From: Candidatus Nanohalarchaeota archaeon
GTDB lineage: Archaea > EX4484-52 > B79-G9
Direction: 5' to 3'
Assembly (NCBI GenBank): GCA_030634545.1
Contig: DAOWAN010000007.1
Location: 1 to 42,751, forward strand
Length of the DNA: 42,751 nucleotides
The notes under the pieces are model-generated. The model was given only the letters and a program-made list of their open reading frames with translations, did not search any database and had not been told where the DNA came from. A program made the position numbers and the translations under genes. Below, one piece after another: positions 18,497 through 28,212 of this stretch. Positions within the stretch are counted from its first letter, which is position 1. The number at the start of each line of letters is the position of its first letter.

Positions 18497-19246
18497 TTAT
18501 TTTGGAGGGTATTTGTTATGGTCTTTTTTCTGTGTCTTTTTGATTTTAAACATGTCGAGTTCTTCTTTTTCTTCTTCAAACAGTTCTTTTTCGGAGGTGT
18601 ATTTCAGGTTCATGTAGAAGTATGCCAGTGAGAATAGCAGGATACATATTCCTATGAATGGGAGAAAATATGTTGGAGGAGATATGTTTAGAACAGTGAA
18701 TGCATTTACCATGTCTCCTTCTTTTGAGAAAAAATAGATTACGGGTGAGAATAGAAAGCCCATCGCTATGAAACTTGTAAATATTGAGTATTCGAGATAG
18801 TCTTTTTTTGTGAGGTGCCAGTCAAGTATGAGCAGTAAGAATCCGATTGCCATGGTGCCTGCGATGCCTGCCAGATATAGTATGGCTAGTTGGAGGTTAT
18901 CCAGAGTACAGTTGAGATATACTGTGGCAGATAGACCGCCCCGGAGAGAGGAGTGAAAATCAGCCCAGTACGGGCAGTTGTAGTATTTCAGGACCAGCAT
19001 GTGGAATATTTCATGCAGATAGGGAGATATTATGAAAGCAATTATTGGAAATGAAAGCAGTCCTGCAAGCATACAGGCATTGTAATGGCGATGGGGGGTT
19101 ATGCGCTGTTTTCGAATTGAGTTTTTTTGTCTATGCTTAGTTTTGATAGAAGAATTGGTTGTATTTAAAGTAGAAGATGAATTCATTGAAAGTGCTGAAA
19201 CTGAATAAACTGAATTGAATTTTTCATGATTTTGCCACATTGTCAC
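18497..19246 (-). CDS. Multi-pass membrane protein with HExxH motif, putative M50-type metallopeptidase
   Basis: IISPYLHEIFHMLVLKYYNCPYWADF; several hydrophobic segments. Confidence 0.55.
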   Translation of the reverse strand: MTMWQNHEKFNSVYSVSALSMNSSSTLNTTNSSIKTKHRQKNSIRKQRITPHRHYNACMLAGLLSFPIIAFIISPYLHEIFHMLVLKYYNCPYWADFHSSLRGGLSATVYLNCTLDNLQLAILYLAGIAGTMAIGFLLLILDWHLTKKDYLEYSIFTSFIAMGFLFSPVIYFFSKEGDMVNAFTVLNISPPTYFLPFIGICILLFSLAYFYMNLKYTSEKELFEEEKEELDMFKIKKTQKKDHNKYPPK

Positions 19247-19526
19247 ATACCACAGATATGATTTTTTATTTTTTTGTCCTGAACAACACTTTGTCTTTCA
19301 GGATACCATTTTCTAATTCAAATGATTTTTTTTTCATGTCGGTTTTAATTTTCTGTCTGAGACTTAGTGCAGATAATAATATGAAAATGATGATCATGAG
19401 CGCGGAATAAGTATCCATGTCGTACACCAGATAAATCGTTTATTTTTTTATATGCGGGTTTTTATTGTCTATTGCATCTAATCGAACAATAAAAACGATT
19501 AGGAGTCTAAAAGCCACTCCAATATC

Positions 19527-20957
19527 CTAGGATTTTTCATTCTCTTCAGTGGGGATTATGTTTTTTCTTATTTCAGATAGTACAGGATTGTGAGAGTTGC
19601 CTGTATTTTTAGAGGTGATTCCAAGGGCAGATTTGATTTTTTTGATTATGGTTGGCGACTCCTGTTTGGGTGAAACTGAATTCTGGGTTGCCGGATCTTC
19701 ATGGGTTTGCGGATTGGAGGATAGCTGCACTTCTTTGCTGAAGATTGTGTCTCTTTCGAAACTGGATTCGTTTTCTGCTATTTTTGCGATGAGTTCTTTT
19801 TTGTATTCTTCGAAGACTGAGCTAATTCCTAAGAGGATCGTATCGGTCTTGTTCAACATAGTATTTAGTTTTTCTTTTTTTTGGAGATATTCGTCATTAG
19901 ATATCAAACCAATGTTATATATTTTTGTTAGTGCATCTATGTCTTCGCGATGTTTTTTGTGCTCAATTCTGAAATGACCTGAGGAGAAAGTTGTTTCTAT
20001 TTCGTTTTCTATTCTTTTTTCCAGATTGTCAATCTCTTCTTTTTCATGTGTTTTTAGGATTGTATCTTTGATATCTGCTATTTTTTTTTCTATCTGTTTC
20101 TTATTTTGTTCATGGGATTCCAGGCTGATAACATCATCTTTGTATAGCTTGTCTATAGATTTTATGTCATCTGAAAATGCATGTTCTTTTTTTCTTAGTT
20201 CTTTTATTTTTTTTGAGTCACATGCTGTTGCATCCATCTTATCTACGTGTGCTTTCAATGCATGTAATTTTCTTATCTGCTTGCGTGATTTTTTTTGTGT
20301 TTTTGCGGATCTTAGTGTCTTACTCATACCATGGACGTCTGATTCTATTTTTTTCAGATGACGATGAAAATGTTCTTTGTTTCTATGGTGGATAGGTACT
20401 TTTTCTTTTGGTTCTTCTTTGGAAATGACGGGTTGTTCTATCGGCAGCGGTCCTGTTTTTGTTTCCTGCGGCTCTGATAGATGTGCCTTGCCTATTAGTT
20501 TGGTTTTTATTTTCTCATAGAGTGATTTTGATTTAACGCGTGGTTTTAATGTCTCTTTTATTGGTTCTTGTATTTGTTTTGTTTGGGGGTTGTTGTCTTT
20601 TTGGAATGCTGCGGTTTTAGGTTCTGGCGGGGGGAAATGTTTTGGTTTTGTCTCTTCTGTTATGGATGTTGCCGGTATTTCATTCATGGATGACTCCAGT
20701 TTTTCTTTTGTTTTTATGTAGACTTCTTTTGATATAAGATTGCCTTTGAATGCGTTTTCTATGTCGTGCAATAATTTTTGTTTGTCTTTTGGCACGGGTG
20801 TGTTTTCCTGGTTCTGGTGTACCGATAGAGGATGCAGGTTATTTTCAGAGATATGACTATTATTTCTGATATCTCTATCGCTGATTGAGTGTTGTTTTGC
20901 TTGTGCTGTTTTCATCATAATCACTACAGATACATTCAGGGAGAAGCCACGGATCAT
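19527..20957 (-). CDS. Charged coiled-coil protein with repeated SHOCT-like helical motifs
   Basis: LLHDIENAFKGNLISKEVYIKTKEKLESSM; SIDKLYKDDVISLESHEQNKKQIEKKI; ALTKIYNIGLISNDEYLQKKEKLNTML. Confidence 0.6.
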   Translation of the reverse strand: MIRGFSLNVSVVIMMKTAQAKQHSISDRDIRNNSHISENNLHPLSVHQNQENTPVPKDKQKLLHDIENAFKGNLISKEVYIKTKEKLESSMNEIPATSITEETKPKHFPPPEPKTAAFQKDNNPQTKQIQEPIKETLKPRVKSKSLYEKIKTKLIGKAHLSEPQETKTGPLPIEQPVISKEEPKEKVPIHHRNKEHFHRHLKKIESDVHGMSKTLRSAKTQKKSRKQIRKLHALKAHVDKMDATACDSKKIKELRKKEHAFSDDIKSIDKLYKDDVISLESHEQNKKQIEKKIADIKDTILKTHEKEEIDNLEKRIENEIETTFSSGHFRIEHKKHREDIDALTKIYNIGLISNDEYLQKKEKLNTMLNKTDTILLGISSVFEEYKKELIAKIAENESSFERDTIFSKEVQLSSNPQTHEDPATQNSVSPKQESPTIIKKIKSALGITSKNTGNSHNPVLSEIRKNIIPTEENEKS

Positions 20958-21090
20958 AAAGTTATGGCTTTTACTCTATGCTTGTGTTGAATCATATTTG
21001 TTTAAGCCAGATTAAGTTTGCATTGGTTTATATTATATTATCATTTAAGCAAGTTTAAATATTTCCTTTGTCTGAGTGGAAGTATAAAAC

Positions 21091-21134
21091 TAAAAAATCA
21101 GGAAAATAGGGGTAGAAGGGGACTATTTTCAAGC
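21091..21134. repeat. Dispersed G-rich-loop hairpin repeat, site 1
   Basis: taaaaaatcagGAAAATAggggtagaaggggacTATTTTCaagc; 7-bp perfect stem. Confidence 0.6.
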
Positions 21135-21256
21135 TTCCATTCGTAATAATTGCATAGAAGAATGGTACAGGAAATGTACAAACTACACGGAATTTCCGCA
21201 GATTTGATTGTAGGGTCATAATTTATAGACAATCAAAAATGATTAAAAAGAGAAAA

Positions 21257-21280
21257 TGACCCTGTGGGAAGACAGGGTCA
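21257..21280. terminator. Strong hairpin 3' of wHTH gene
   Basis: TGACCCTGT-gggaag-ACAGGGTCA, 9-bp perfect stem, 31 bp past the stop codon of the minus-strand gene. Confidence 0.5.
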
Positions 21281-21310
21281 AGAGGGAAGAGAGTCATCTT
21301 GAACAGAGGA

Positions 21311-21535
21311 TTATCTTTTCATGAACCATAGCATTTTTTTGCCGGAGCCAACTTCAGCTACTTTTAATTTGCAGTCGAGGGTTCCATTATCTTTTAGTTT
21401 GTAGCAATGGATGTTTACTGTTGACCATGAAAGATTTGTTTTTTTGGCAATTTCGTACGTCGAGAGAGGTTCTTTTGATTCTTTTAGAAGGTTTTGTATT
21501 ATTATACTGATTGGTATGTTTTCTTTTCTTGGCAT
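21311..21535 (-). CDS. Small winged-helix transcriptional regulator
   Basis: IQNLLKESKEPLSTYEIAKKTNLSWSTVNIHCYKLKDNGTLDCKLK; start at MPRKENIP. Confidence 0.75.
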   Translation of the reverse strand: MPRKENIPISIIIQNLLKESKEPLSTYEIAKKTNLSWSTVNIHCYKLKDNGTLDCKLKVAEVGSGKKMLWFMKR

Positions 21536-21662
21536 CTTATCTCCTCTTTGTATGAAATGAATCCTGTTTTGACGTTCCATAGTACTATATCGATATATTC
21601 ACATGACGGGGTTTATATAGTTGCTGGTACTATCACTAAATAGTCCCGGTGTTGGAATAAGG

Positions 21663-23651
21663 TTACCATGTGGCATTTGCCATGAAGGTTATTGTGCCTG
21701 TGTATGGACCTGCATAAATGCCGTAGGGAACGTTTATCCAGTAATATGTTGTTTCATAATCGCCGGCATAGATTGTATGATAGTCCTTATTTACTCTTTC
21801 ATAGGTGCCTGTGAGGTTGTATTTATTGGCAGGTGCAGGATTGCTTTCGAGGCTCCACATAATATTCCCAACATCAATCATGCACGGATGGTTTGTGGTG
21901 TTGCCTTCATACTGGTTGTACTGATCATGTATGGTGCAGTCGAGGGTGTCAGAATTGTCGTTTGTCAGATTTGTTCCACGCACCCACAGGTTCTCAACAT
22001 CATCTGAATTTATATCAACACTGACATTGTAGCCGTTTGCATTATTGTCAGCAGGCTGGTTCACTGAACCTGGATCAAGTATTCCAAAGTTAATTTCTGT
22101 GAATTCAAGACCGATGATGAGTGCAAGGTCTATTTTCAGTGTTGAATCATCGGTATTGTTTGATGAGGTTGCGTTGGATTCTAGAAAAACATCCAGTTCA
22201 TAACGCTCTGACAGGGCGCCTGTGGCGTTCAGTGTCCATGAAAGGTTGCAGTACTCGTCTTCTGTGAGTGGGTTTGATGTGCAGTTTATTGTGTTGATGT
22301 TGGAGATTATGTAAAATGGTGTATCTCCGGTAATATCTGATACTGGTTCATCGGGGGTTTGGGATGTTTTGTTGTATCTTACTGTGCCATTCACATTACC
22401 GCAGTCTGCGGCACGGCAGTAGATGGTGGCATTTACTACGAAGGTCTTGTTCTGGCTGACTATTGTGTTGTCAAAGGGGGTTATGAGGTTTACTTCAAGG
22501 TAGGGGGTGGAGTCTTCTGTATATGTCTCTTCGTCTGTGTGGGTGTAGAATGTTGATGGACTGTATTGGTTGTTGTAGGATGTTTTTATCCAGCCGGCTG
22601 AGCGGGTTGTGTTTGAGATGCGGATTTCGTCTATTGTTCCATTTAGATAATATCCATAAATTGTGAAATCTGCAATTCGCAATACTCCATTTTCTGTTGG
22701 ATTTCCCACCCCCAATTCAGAACCGAGAGAAACCGATGTCCCATCGACATATAATTGTGCTTCTGTGCCATTATAAATTCCAACTACATAGTGCCATGCA
22801 TTATCATCAATATCGCCTGATGTGGATGTTTTATATTTCTGAGACCCATATACAACGCAAGGAGACCCAGCCGTGTCAAATCCAATACCCCGTCTAAATC
22901 CTACACTTGTCGAAAAATCAACAATACCTTTATAGTTTGTAATCGTGCTAGGTTTTACCCACGCACATAGGGTAAAATTAGTTATATCATAGCCAGTAGC
23001 AGCAATATACTCATTACCTCCATCAAAATCAAAACTTCCGTCAACCTGCCCTGCCACTTGGTCAGTAGTATCCATTCCAGAAGTTGTTCCATCATTATTA
23101 TTAGAAGTACTATCTTTAATATCCCCAGATCCACTATCTATATCTGTCTCTTGTAGATGCTGGACCATTACATAATCATCATCCCAGACAGCTTGGGGGT
23201 TTTGCTGGTTGCTTGCGGCACTGTAATTGTAATACATCCCAAGGGTCGTGTTTGTTGTGTTTGATAGTGTCGGTATCCTTACCCAGGCTACTAGCCAGCC
23301 TGTTGTGCTGTTGAAGTGTTCTATCTCGTGGTCTAGTTTGATGTTGTCAGTTGAGTTTATGAAAACTATATCGTTGCCGTTGGTCTGTGCTTTTGTCAGG
23401 TTGGAGTCAGAGATATTAATCAGCACAGGGAAGTTTGTCTGGGTACTGTTTACTTTTGTGTAATCGATTGTAATATTTATCCTTTGGTTCCATGATGAAT
23501 TCCACCAGCCTGCGGTTGCAGAGACATCCTGCGGCATGGCTGTGAAGAAGATGAGCAAAGAGAGTAGTGTAAGTAGGAGCAGCTTTACATCATGGATTGT
23601 ATTATTACTCATGTTTCCACGATTCCTGCCACATAAATTTTTTCTGCGCAT
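21663..23651 (-). CDS. Secreted/surface protein with DUF2341 and LamG-like (concanavalin A-like) domains
   Basis: Signal peptide; WWNSSWNQRINITIDYTKVNSTQTNFPVLINIS (DUF2341); FDFDGGNEYIAATGYDITNFTLCAWVKPS...ALYVDGTSV...IDEIRISNTTRS (LamGL). Confidence 0.85.
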   Translation of the reverse strand: MRRKNLCGRNRGNMSNNTIHDVKLLLLTLLSLLIFFTAMPQDVSATAGWWNSSWNQRINITIDYTKVNSTQTNFPVLINISDSNLTKAQTNGNDIVFINSTDNIKLDHEIEHFNSTTGWLVAWVRIPTLSNTTNTTLGMYYNYSAASNQQNPQAVWDDDYVMVQHLQETDIDSGSGDIKDSTSNNNDGTTSGMDTTDQVAGQVDGSFDFDGGNEYIAATGYDITNFTLCAWVKPSTITNYKGIVDFSTSVGFRRGIGFDTAGSPCVVYGSQKYKTSTSGDIDDNAWHYVVGIYNGTEAQLYVDGTSVSLGSELGVGNPTENGVLRIADFTIYGYYLNGTIDEIRISNTTRSAGWIKTSYNNQYSPSTFYTHTDEETYTEDSTPYLEVNLITPFDNTIVSQNKTFVVNATIYCRAADCGNVNGTVRYNKTSQTPDEPVSDITGDTPFYIISNINTINCTSNPLTEDEYCNLSWTLNATGALSERYELDVFLESNATSSNNTDDSTLKIDLALIIGLEFTEINFGILDPGSVNQPADNNANGYNVSVDINSDDVENLWVRGTNLTNDNSDTLDCTIHDQYNQYEGNTTNHPCMIDVGNIMWSLESNPAPANKYNLTGTYERVNKDYHTIYAGDYETTYYWINVPYGIYAGPYTGTITFMANATW

Positions 23652-23700
23652 ATATACACCATTTAATTAATTCATAATCTTTTTGTATTGTTCTTTTGCA

Positions 23701-24537
23701 CTATATCCTGATTGAGATTAGCAATGCTGTCAGGCACAGGAGCATGATGATTATTGTGGCGGTGCTATCTTCCGCGCTGTTGTCATCGGTATTGACTGCG
23801 CCAGCATGATCTGAGATACGGTTAATGTCTATCATCTGTGGTTTTACTGTGTCCATCTGCGTACTGTTCACATAGATTACTGTGTCATCATCCTCTTTGT
23901 CATGCGCCTTTGATTTTCCTGCATAGGTCATAGGATTTATGCTTTTTCGAAAATCCAGATTAATGGATTCATCAAGGGATTTAATATGACTTATAAAGCT
24001 GTCAGACAGGTGGATCTTCAGCTGGTATTCGTGTACCTGCATTATGGTTTCCCTTATGCTGCTGCGGTATTCTTTATCATCTACACCTGCACTAACGTGT
24101 ACATTCAGCACATAATCATGGATCTCTGAGGAATAGAGGGTATAGGGCGCCTGCACATAAACCAGTGATTTATAGACGGGGACATGTGTTATCCCGTCAT
24201 CCAGCAGATACCACTCATCCGGCAGAATGCGAGGTATCCCTGTTTTTGCAGCAGGCATCTCGATAATACCGGGTACAATATTCACATCCAGAGGAGATAT
24301 ACTGTCTGCATCAATCTTTACTGTCACCGGGACATCCCCTGCATTAAGAAACGAGAACATGAATGCTCTTGTCTCACCGGGTGATAATACGATGGTCTTT
24401 CTGTCAACGTCTGAACCCACTCTAAGGTTAAGTGCTACAACATCAGATACAGTATACAGCATGAAAAAACCGATAAAAACAGGAACAATTATCGCAATGC
24501 GATATGTTTTCATATCCATCCCTGCATTTTCGGACAT
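23701..24537 (-). CDS. Exported membrane-anchored protein of unknown function
   Basis: N-terminal TM/signal, extracytoplasmic beta-like domain, C-terminal TM (ATIIIMLLCLTALLISIRI). Confidence 0.6.
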   Translation of the reverse strand: MSENAGMDMKTYRIAIIVPVFIGFFMLYTVSDVVALNLRVGSDVDRKTIVLSPGETRAFMFSFLNAGDVPVTVKIDADSISPLDVNIVPGIIEMPAAKTGIPRILPDEWYLLDDGITHVPVYKSLVYVQAPYTLYSSEIHDYVLNVHVSAGVDDKEYRSSIRETIMQVHEYQLKIHLSDSFISHIKSLDESINLDFRKSINPMTYAGKSKAHDKEDDDTVIYVNSTQMDTVKPQMIDINRISDHAGAVNTDDNSAEDSTATIIIMLLCLTALLISIRI

Positions 24538-24593
24538 ATTTATGAATATGGCAGATTAAATTTATATTTGCGTAAATCCAACAGATTATTAAT

Positions 24594-25766
24594 ATGTATA
24601 AACTGCGTGATATATGGAAAACAAACATCATCACCATTAGAGTCAGTGTTCTTATGGCTGTGTTTTTCATAGCCTGTCTTGCGGTACTGCCTGGCGCTGA
24701 TGCTGAGGCAAATGTGATGCTTGTGGATATGAAAGCAGAGCATGTTTCAGGGAATATTGCGCTGATTATTGATGCAGATAATATGCATAACAGTTATGTC
24801 AAGGCTACTCCTGTCATCACTGTCTACAGCCAGAACGATGTTGTCATAAACAAAGCACTGGGTCAGTATATTCTTCTGCCTAACCGGACTAGCAGGATAA
24901 CTGTCCACTATAGCAGGTCATTGTTCAGTGAAGGAAATTATACAATAGAATCAAAACTGGAGTATGATAAAACTGAATCCAATATTCTTCTGAAGACACT
25001 TGGGGTGTCCGGGAACAAACTTACTATGGGTAATGCAAAGGAAATTGTTGCGCCTGCACCTGAGCAATTGAATGCATGGGGAGAGTATGGAGAGCATTTG
25101 CCTTATTTTATTATCATGCTTTTGTCTGTGATAATCATATCCTTGTCTTTGAGCTGGTTCAGACGCGTGAAAACTAATTCTGATGGTATTCCTGCGAATG
25201 GAGATACTGGTACGGTCAAAGAGAGTGAGGAAAATACTATTTTGGATGATGGCAGTGAGGAGATGCAGCAGGATATGGAGCGCGAGATCAGAATCAGTGA
25301 AACGGTTTCTGACGGGGTGGAAGAAGAGAAGAAGGATGAGGATGCATATCCAGACAAAGAATGCGCTAATGTAGATGCAGATTCATGCAGGGTGCTTGGG
25401 AAAGATGTAATACATGCAATCTGCGAGGAGAAGGAAAGGCTTAAGGATGAGATAGATGATCTTGACAGGCTGTATAAAAAGAATATCCTGGATACAGATA
25501 TTTTTGAAAAAAGTAAAAAGGGTGTTGAGGATAAACTTGAGCAGGTCAGTGTTGAGTCATTGCTGACTTGTGAGAGGTGCTCACCGGAACTGAAGGAAGA
25601 TATTGCTGGAAAACTAAAGTACAGGGAGGGAAGAATTGTAAGTTCAATAGCTATGCTGGATAAACTTTATTCTGATAAACTGATTGATGAGGATATGTAT
25701 GAGAAGAATAAGAAGGATCTTAATAATGCTCTTGATAAGATTAAAAATATTAATAGTAGAATGTAA
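24594..25766 (+). CDS. Membrane protein: extracytoplasmic domain, TM, cytoplasmic coiled coil with SHOCT-like repeats
   Basis: Signal/TM at N-terminus, TM LPYFIIMLLSVIIISLSLSWF, C-terminal DLDRLYKKNILDTDIFEKSKKGVEDKL and MLDKLYSDKLIDEDMYEKNKKDLNNAL. Confidence 0.6.
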   Translation: MYKLRDIWKTNIITIRVSVLMAVFFIACLAVLPGADAEANVMLVDMKAEHVSGNIALIIDADNMHNSYVKATPVITVYSQNDVVINKALGQYILLPNRTSRITVHYSRSLFSEGNYTIESKLEYDKTESNILLKTLGVSGNKLTMGNAKEIVAPAPEQLNAWGEYGEHLPYFIIMLLSVIIISLSLSWFRRVKTNSDGIPANGDTGTVKESEENTILDDGSEEMQQDMEREIRISETVSDGVEEEKKDEDAYPDKECANVDADSCRVLGKDVIHAICEEKERLKDEIDDLDRLYKKNILDTDIFEKSKKGVEDKLEQVSVESLLTCERCSPELKEDIAGKLKYREGRIVSSIAMLDKLYSDKLIDEDMYEKNKKDLNNALDKIKNINSRM

Positions 25767-25823
25767 AATGATGATATGAATCGAATAAAATTATGATGAT
25801 GAGTTTATGGTAATGCAGAGGGG

Positions 25824-26546
25824 ATGAATATGGCATATGGAATTGATACTGAGAGAGTTCCATCGGGTATTCCGGGGCTTGATAAAGTTCTTGAAGGAGG
25901 TTTTGCGAGGGGTTCTTCTGTTCTTGTGTCCGGTACACCCGGAACCGGTAAAACGCTTTTCGGACTCCAGTATATTGTTAATGGTGCTCTTGACTACGGC
26001 GAGGCAGGAATATTTGTATCTGTTGAAGATTCACCGGAGATACTGAACAAGTGGTTCGGCAGATTTGGATGGGATTTTGAGGACCTCCAGGAAAGAGGGC
26101 TGGTCAATGTACACACCCCAGAGATAAAGACTGAAGAAGGAGAGGATTTTGTCCAGTATATAAAAAATGAGAATTTTATAAACATGATAAAATCATTTAA
26201 GGCAAAAAGGATTGTTTTTGATTCACTGACGACAATTCTTGAATTCAGTGAAGGTTTTGGGGGCTATCGGCGCGGTACACAGATGCTTGTGAAGATGTTT
26301 CGGGAGCTTGGATTGACTACTCTTTTTACGCACGAGAGAAAAGTGCCTGTTGAGAGGCTTGATTTTGGTATGGAGCAGTTCGTGATTGACGGCACAATAT
26401 TTCTTGATATGATTAAAGCAACTGACCATTATGAGAAATGCTTAAGTATCCTTAAGATGAGGGGAACGAATCACGGGAAGGGCATATATCCGTTTCAGAT
26501 AAGAAAAAGAGGCATCACAGTTTTCCCGGAACAGCACGTCATATGA
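25824..26546 (+). CDS. KaiC-like RecA-superfamily ATPase
   Basis: RVPSGIPGLDKVLEGGFARGSSVLVSGTPGTGKTLFGLQYIVNGA; RIVFDSLTTILEF. Confidence 0.9.
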   Translation: MNMAYGIDTERVPSGIPGLDKVLEGGFARGSSVLVSGTPGTGKTLFGLQYIVNGALDYGEAGIFVSVEDSPEILNKWFGRFGWDFEDLQERGLVNVHTPEIKTEEGEDFVQYIKNENFINMIKSFKAKRIVFDSLTTILEFSEGFGGYRRGTQMLVKMFRELGLTTLFTHERKVPVERLDFGMEQFVIDGTIFLDMIKATDHYEKCLSILKMRGTNHGKGIYPFQIRKRGITVFPEQHVI

Positions 26547-26553
26547 TGACGGG

Positions 26554-27258
26554 TTACAGATGGCCTTTTTTCGAAGCGAATTGGCAGGGCATCCAGTCTG
26601 TTGTCGGAGTATCTTTTCCACTGATTTTGATCATTGTCTTTTTGTCTTCTTCTTTGAAGTCCAGGATAACATCAACAGAATGGCGCACTCGCGTGAGTAT
26701 TTTATCATCCTGCATATTTTCTTCCATTGTAATGATAAAGATTGCACTGGTTTCTTTTATCTTATTCATGAGCGCTAAAAGATAATTGACTAATGTCACA
26801 CTGTCTCTTTGCATCAGGGATGTGGAGCCGGAGTCAAATACATTGATCACGTCAGGATTTACATTCCATAGTGCTTCATTGAGTTCTGTTACAGCGATGC
26901 TGATCTCATTCAATGACTGCGGATTTTCAGCATATTCTATTATGTCACTGTCTATAGCAGCACTGCCTATGCTTTTCGTGTACGCATCCACGTATTTCAT
27001 GTAACCTGATGTTTCAAAGGTATTGAAGTCCCAGCCAAAGTCATTCCAATTGCTTTTCAGGGATTGTGGTGTGTTTTCTGTGGAGATGAATAGACCTGTG
27101 TCGCCTGCCTTGAGGCGCTCGAATAATATCTGCGCTCCAATCAGACCTTTTTGTATGTTTGTAGGTCCGCATAGCAGTATTGTTGAGCTGCGCGGCAGTC
27201 CGCCCTCTAAGGCATCATCTATTGATTTTATGTTTGTTCTGGCTCTCTGGACCTGCAT
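26554..27258 (-). CDS. KaiC-like protein with degenerate Walker A
   Basis: RTNIKSIDDALEGGLPRSSTILLCGPTNIQKGLIGAQILFERLKAG; fold-like organisation retained but GKT replaced. Confidence 0.75.
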   Translation of the reverse strand: MQVQRARTNIKSIDDALEGGLPRSSTILLCGPTNIQKGLIGAQILFERLKAGDTGLFISTENTPQSLKSNWNDFGWDFNTFETSGYMKYVDAYTKSIGSAAIDSDIIEYAENPQSLNEISIAVTELNEALWNVNPDVINVFDSGSTSLMQRDSVTLVNYLLALMNKIKETSAIFIITMEENMQDDKILTRVRHSVDVILDFKEEDKKTMIKISGKDTPTTDWMPCQFASKKGHL

Positions 27259-27309
27259 TTGGCATTACCTGTATAAAATACTAAATGATTCACTGTGAAT
27301 GGAGCAGAA

Positions 27310-27711
27310 TCAGCAGATTTTCAGGAGATCTTCTTTCATGACTCTTATGGCGCGCATGATATCTGTTGAGGTGATTATACCGACTAGTTTGCCGCCTTTG
27401 AGAACCGGCAGCTGCTTGATTTTTCCGAGGGCCATAAGATTGCTTGCCTGCGCTGTGCTTTCATCTGAATTGATTGTGACTACTTTCATGGTTGCGATGT
27501 CTTTTACTTTTACTTTTGCAGGGTCACGGTCTTGTGCGACTATTTTTTTGATTATGTCCCTTTCGGTAATTATGCCTAGGGGCTTTTTGCTTTCAACCAC
27601 AACTAAGCTGCTGATGTCGTTCTTTGCCATGAGTTTGGCAGCTGAATTCACATACTGATTTTTTGTGGCAGTCATAACTTTTTTTGACATCCATACTTCT
27701 ATTTTTTCCAT
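27310..27711 (-). CDS. CBS-domain pair protein
   Basis: VWMSKKVMTATKNQYVNSAAKLMAKNDISSLVVVESKKPLGIITERDIIKK and second CBS copy. Confidence 0.92.
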   Translation of the reverse strand: MEKIEVWMSKKVMTATKNQYVNSAAKLMAKNDISSLVVVESKKPLGIITERDIIKKIVAQDRDPAKVKVKDIATMKVVTINSDESTAQASNLMALGKIKQLPVLKGGKLVGIITSTDIMRAIRVMKEDLLKIC

Positions 27712-27966
27712 ATAAATCACCTTTGATATCATTGTGTGACATGCAATGTCTGAAAAGACGTTTTTTGCCAGAGTAAACTATCTGCCACTGAAATTGTGCT
27801 CATGTAAGAGTTCTAATACAGGAAATTATTTATTTAAGCAAGTATATATAATTTTATGGTTAAGGGGTATGGATATTTTTTCCGTGATGACATAGGAATT
27901 CACCATTCCCTGTTTCCTGTGCAGATATGATTTGATGTGTATGTTTTGGCTTATAAAATGCATATT

Positions 27967-28212
27967 TTAATGCATCACAAAAAGCTCATTTTCACGGAAA
28001 AATTCCTCTGACCCTTCTGATCTCGAAATGATATGACCTGTCTTATTTGAGCCATTATAACTGCAAATACCGTCACAATGCGGACACTGTTTACGTTCTG
28101 TATGCATAACGCCGTTTTTACTGATAACGAGTTTGATGTTATTTTGTGTAGCATAATCATGTAACAGCGTAACATGCTCAAAGTTTATTAATGTTGGTTG
28201 ATATAAATTCAT
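27967..28212 (-). pseudogene. Possible truncated transposase N-terminus (zinc-finger type)
   Basis: NIKLVISKNGVMHTERKQCPHCDGICSYNGSNKTGHIISRSEG; isolated 81-aa fragment resembling N-termini of archaeal IS transposases. Confidence 0.45.

Noticed and set aside
19500-19555. Possible extra copy of the dispersed GGGG hairpin repeat on the minus strand (aaaaatcctaggatattggagtggcttttag)
   Set aside because: Only a few positions agree and neither the GGGG loop nor the tttcaagc end is present.
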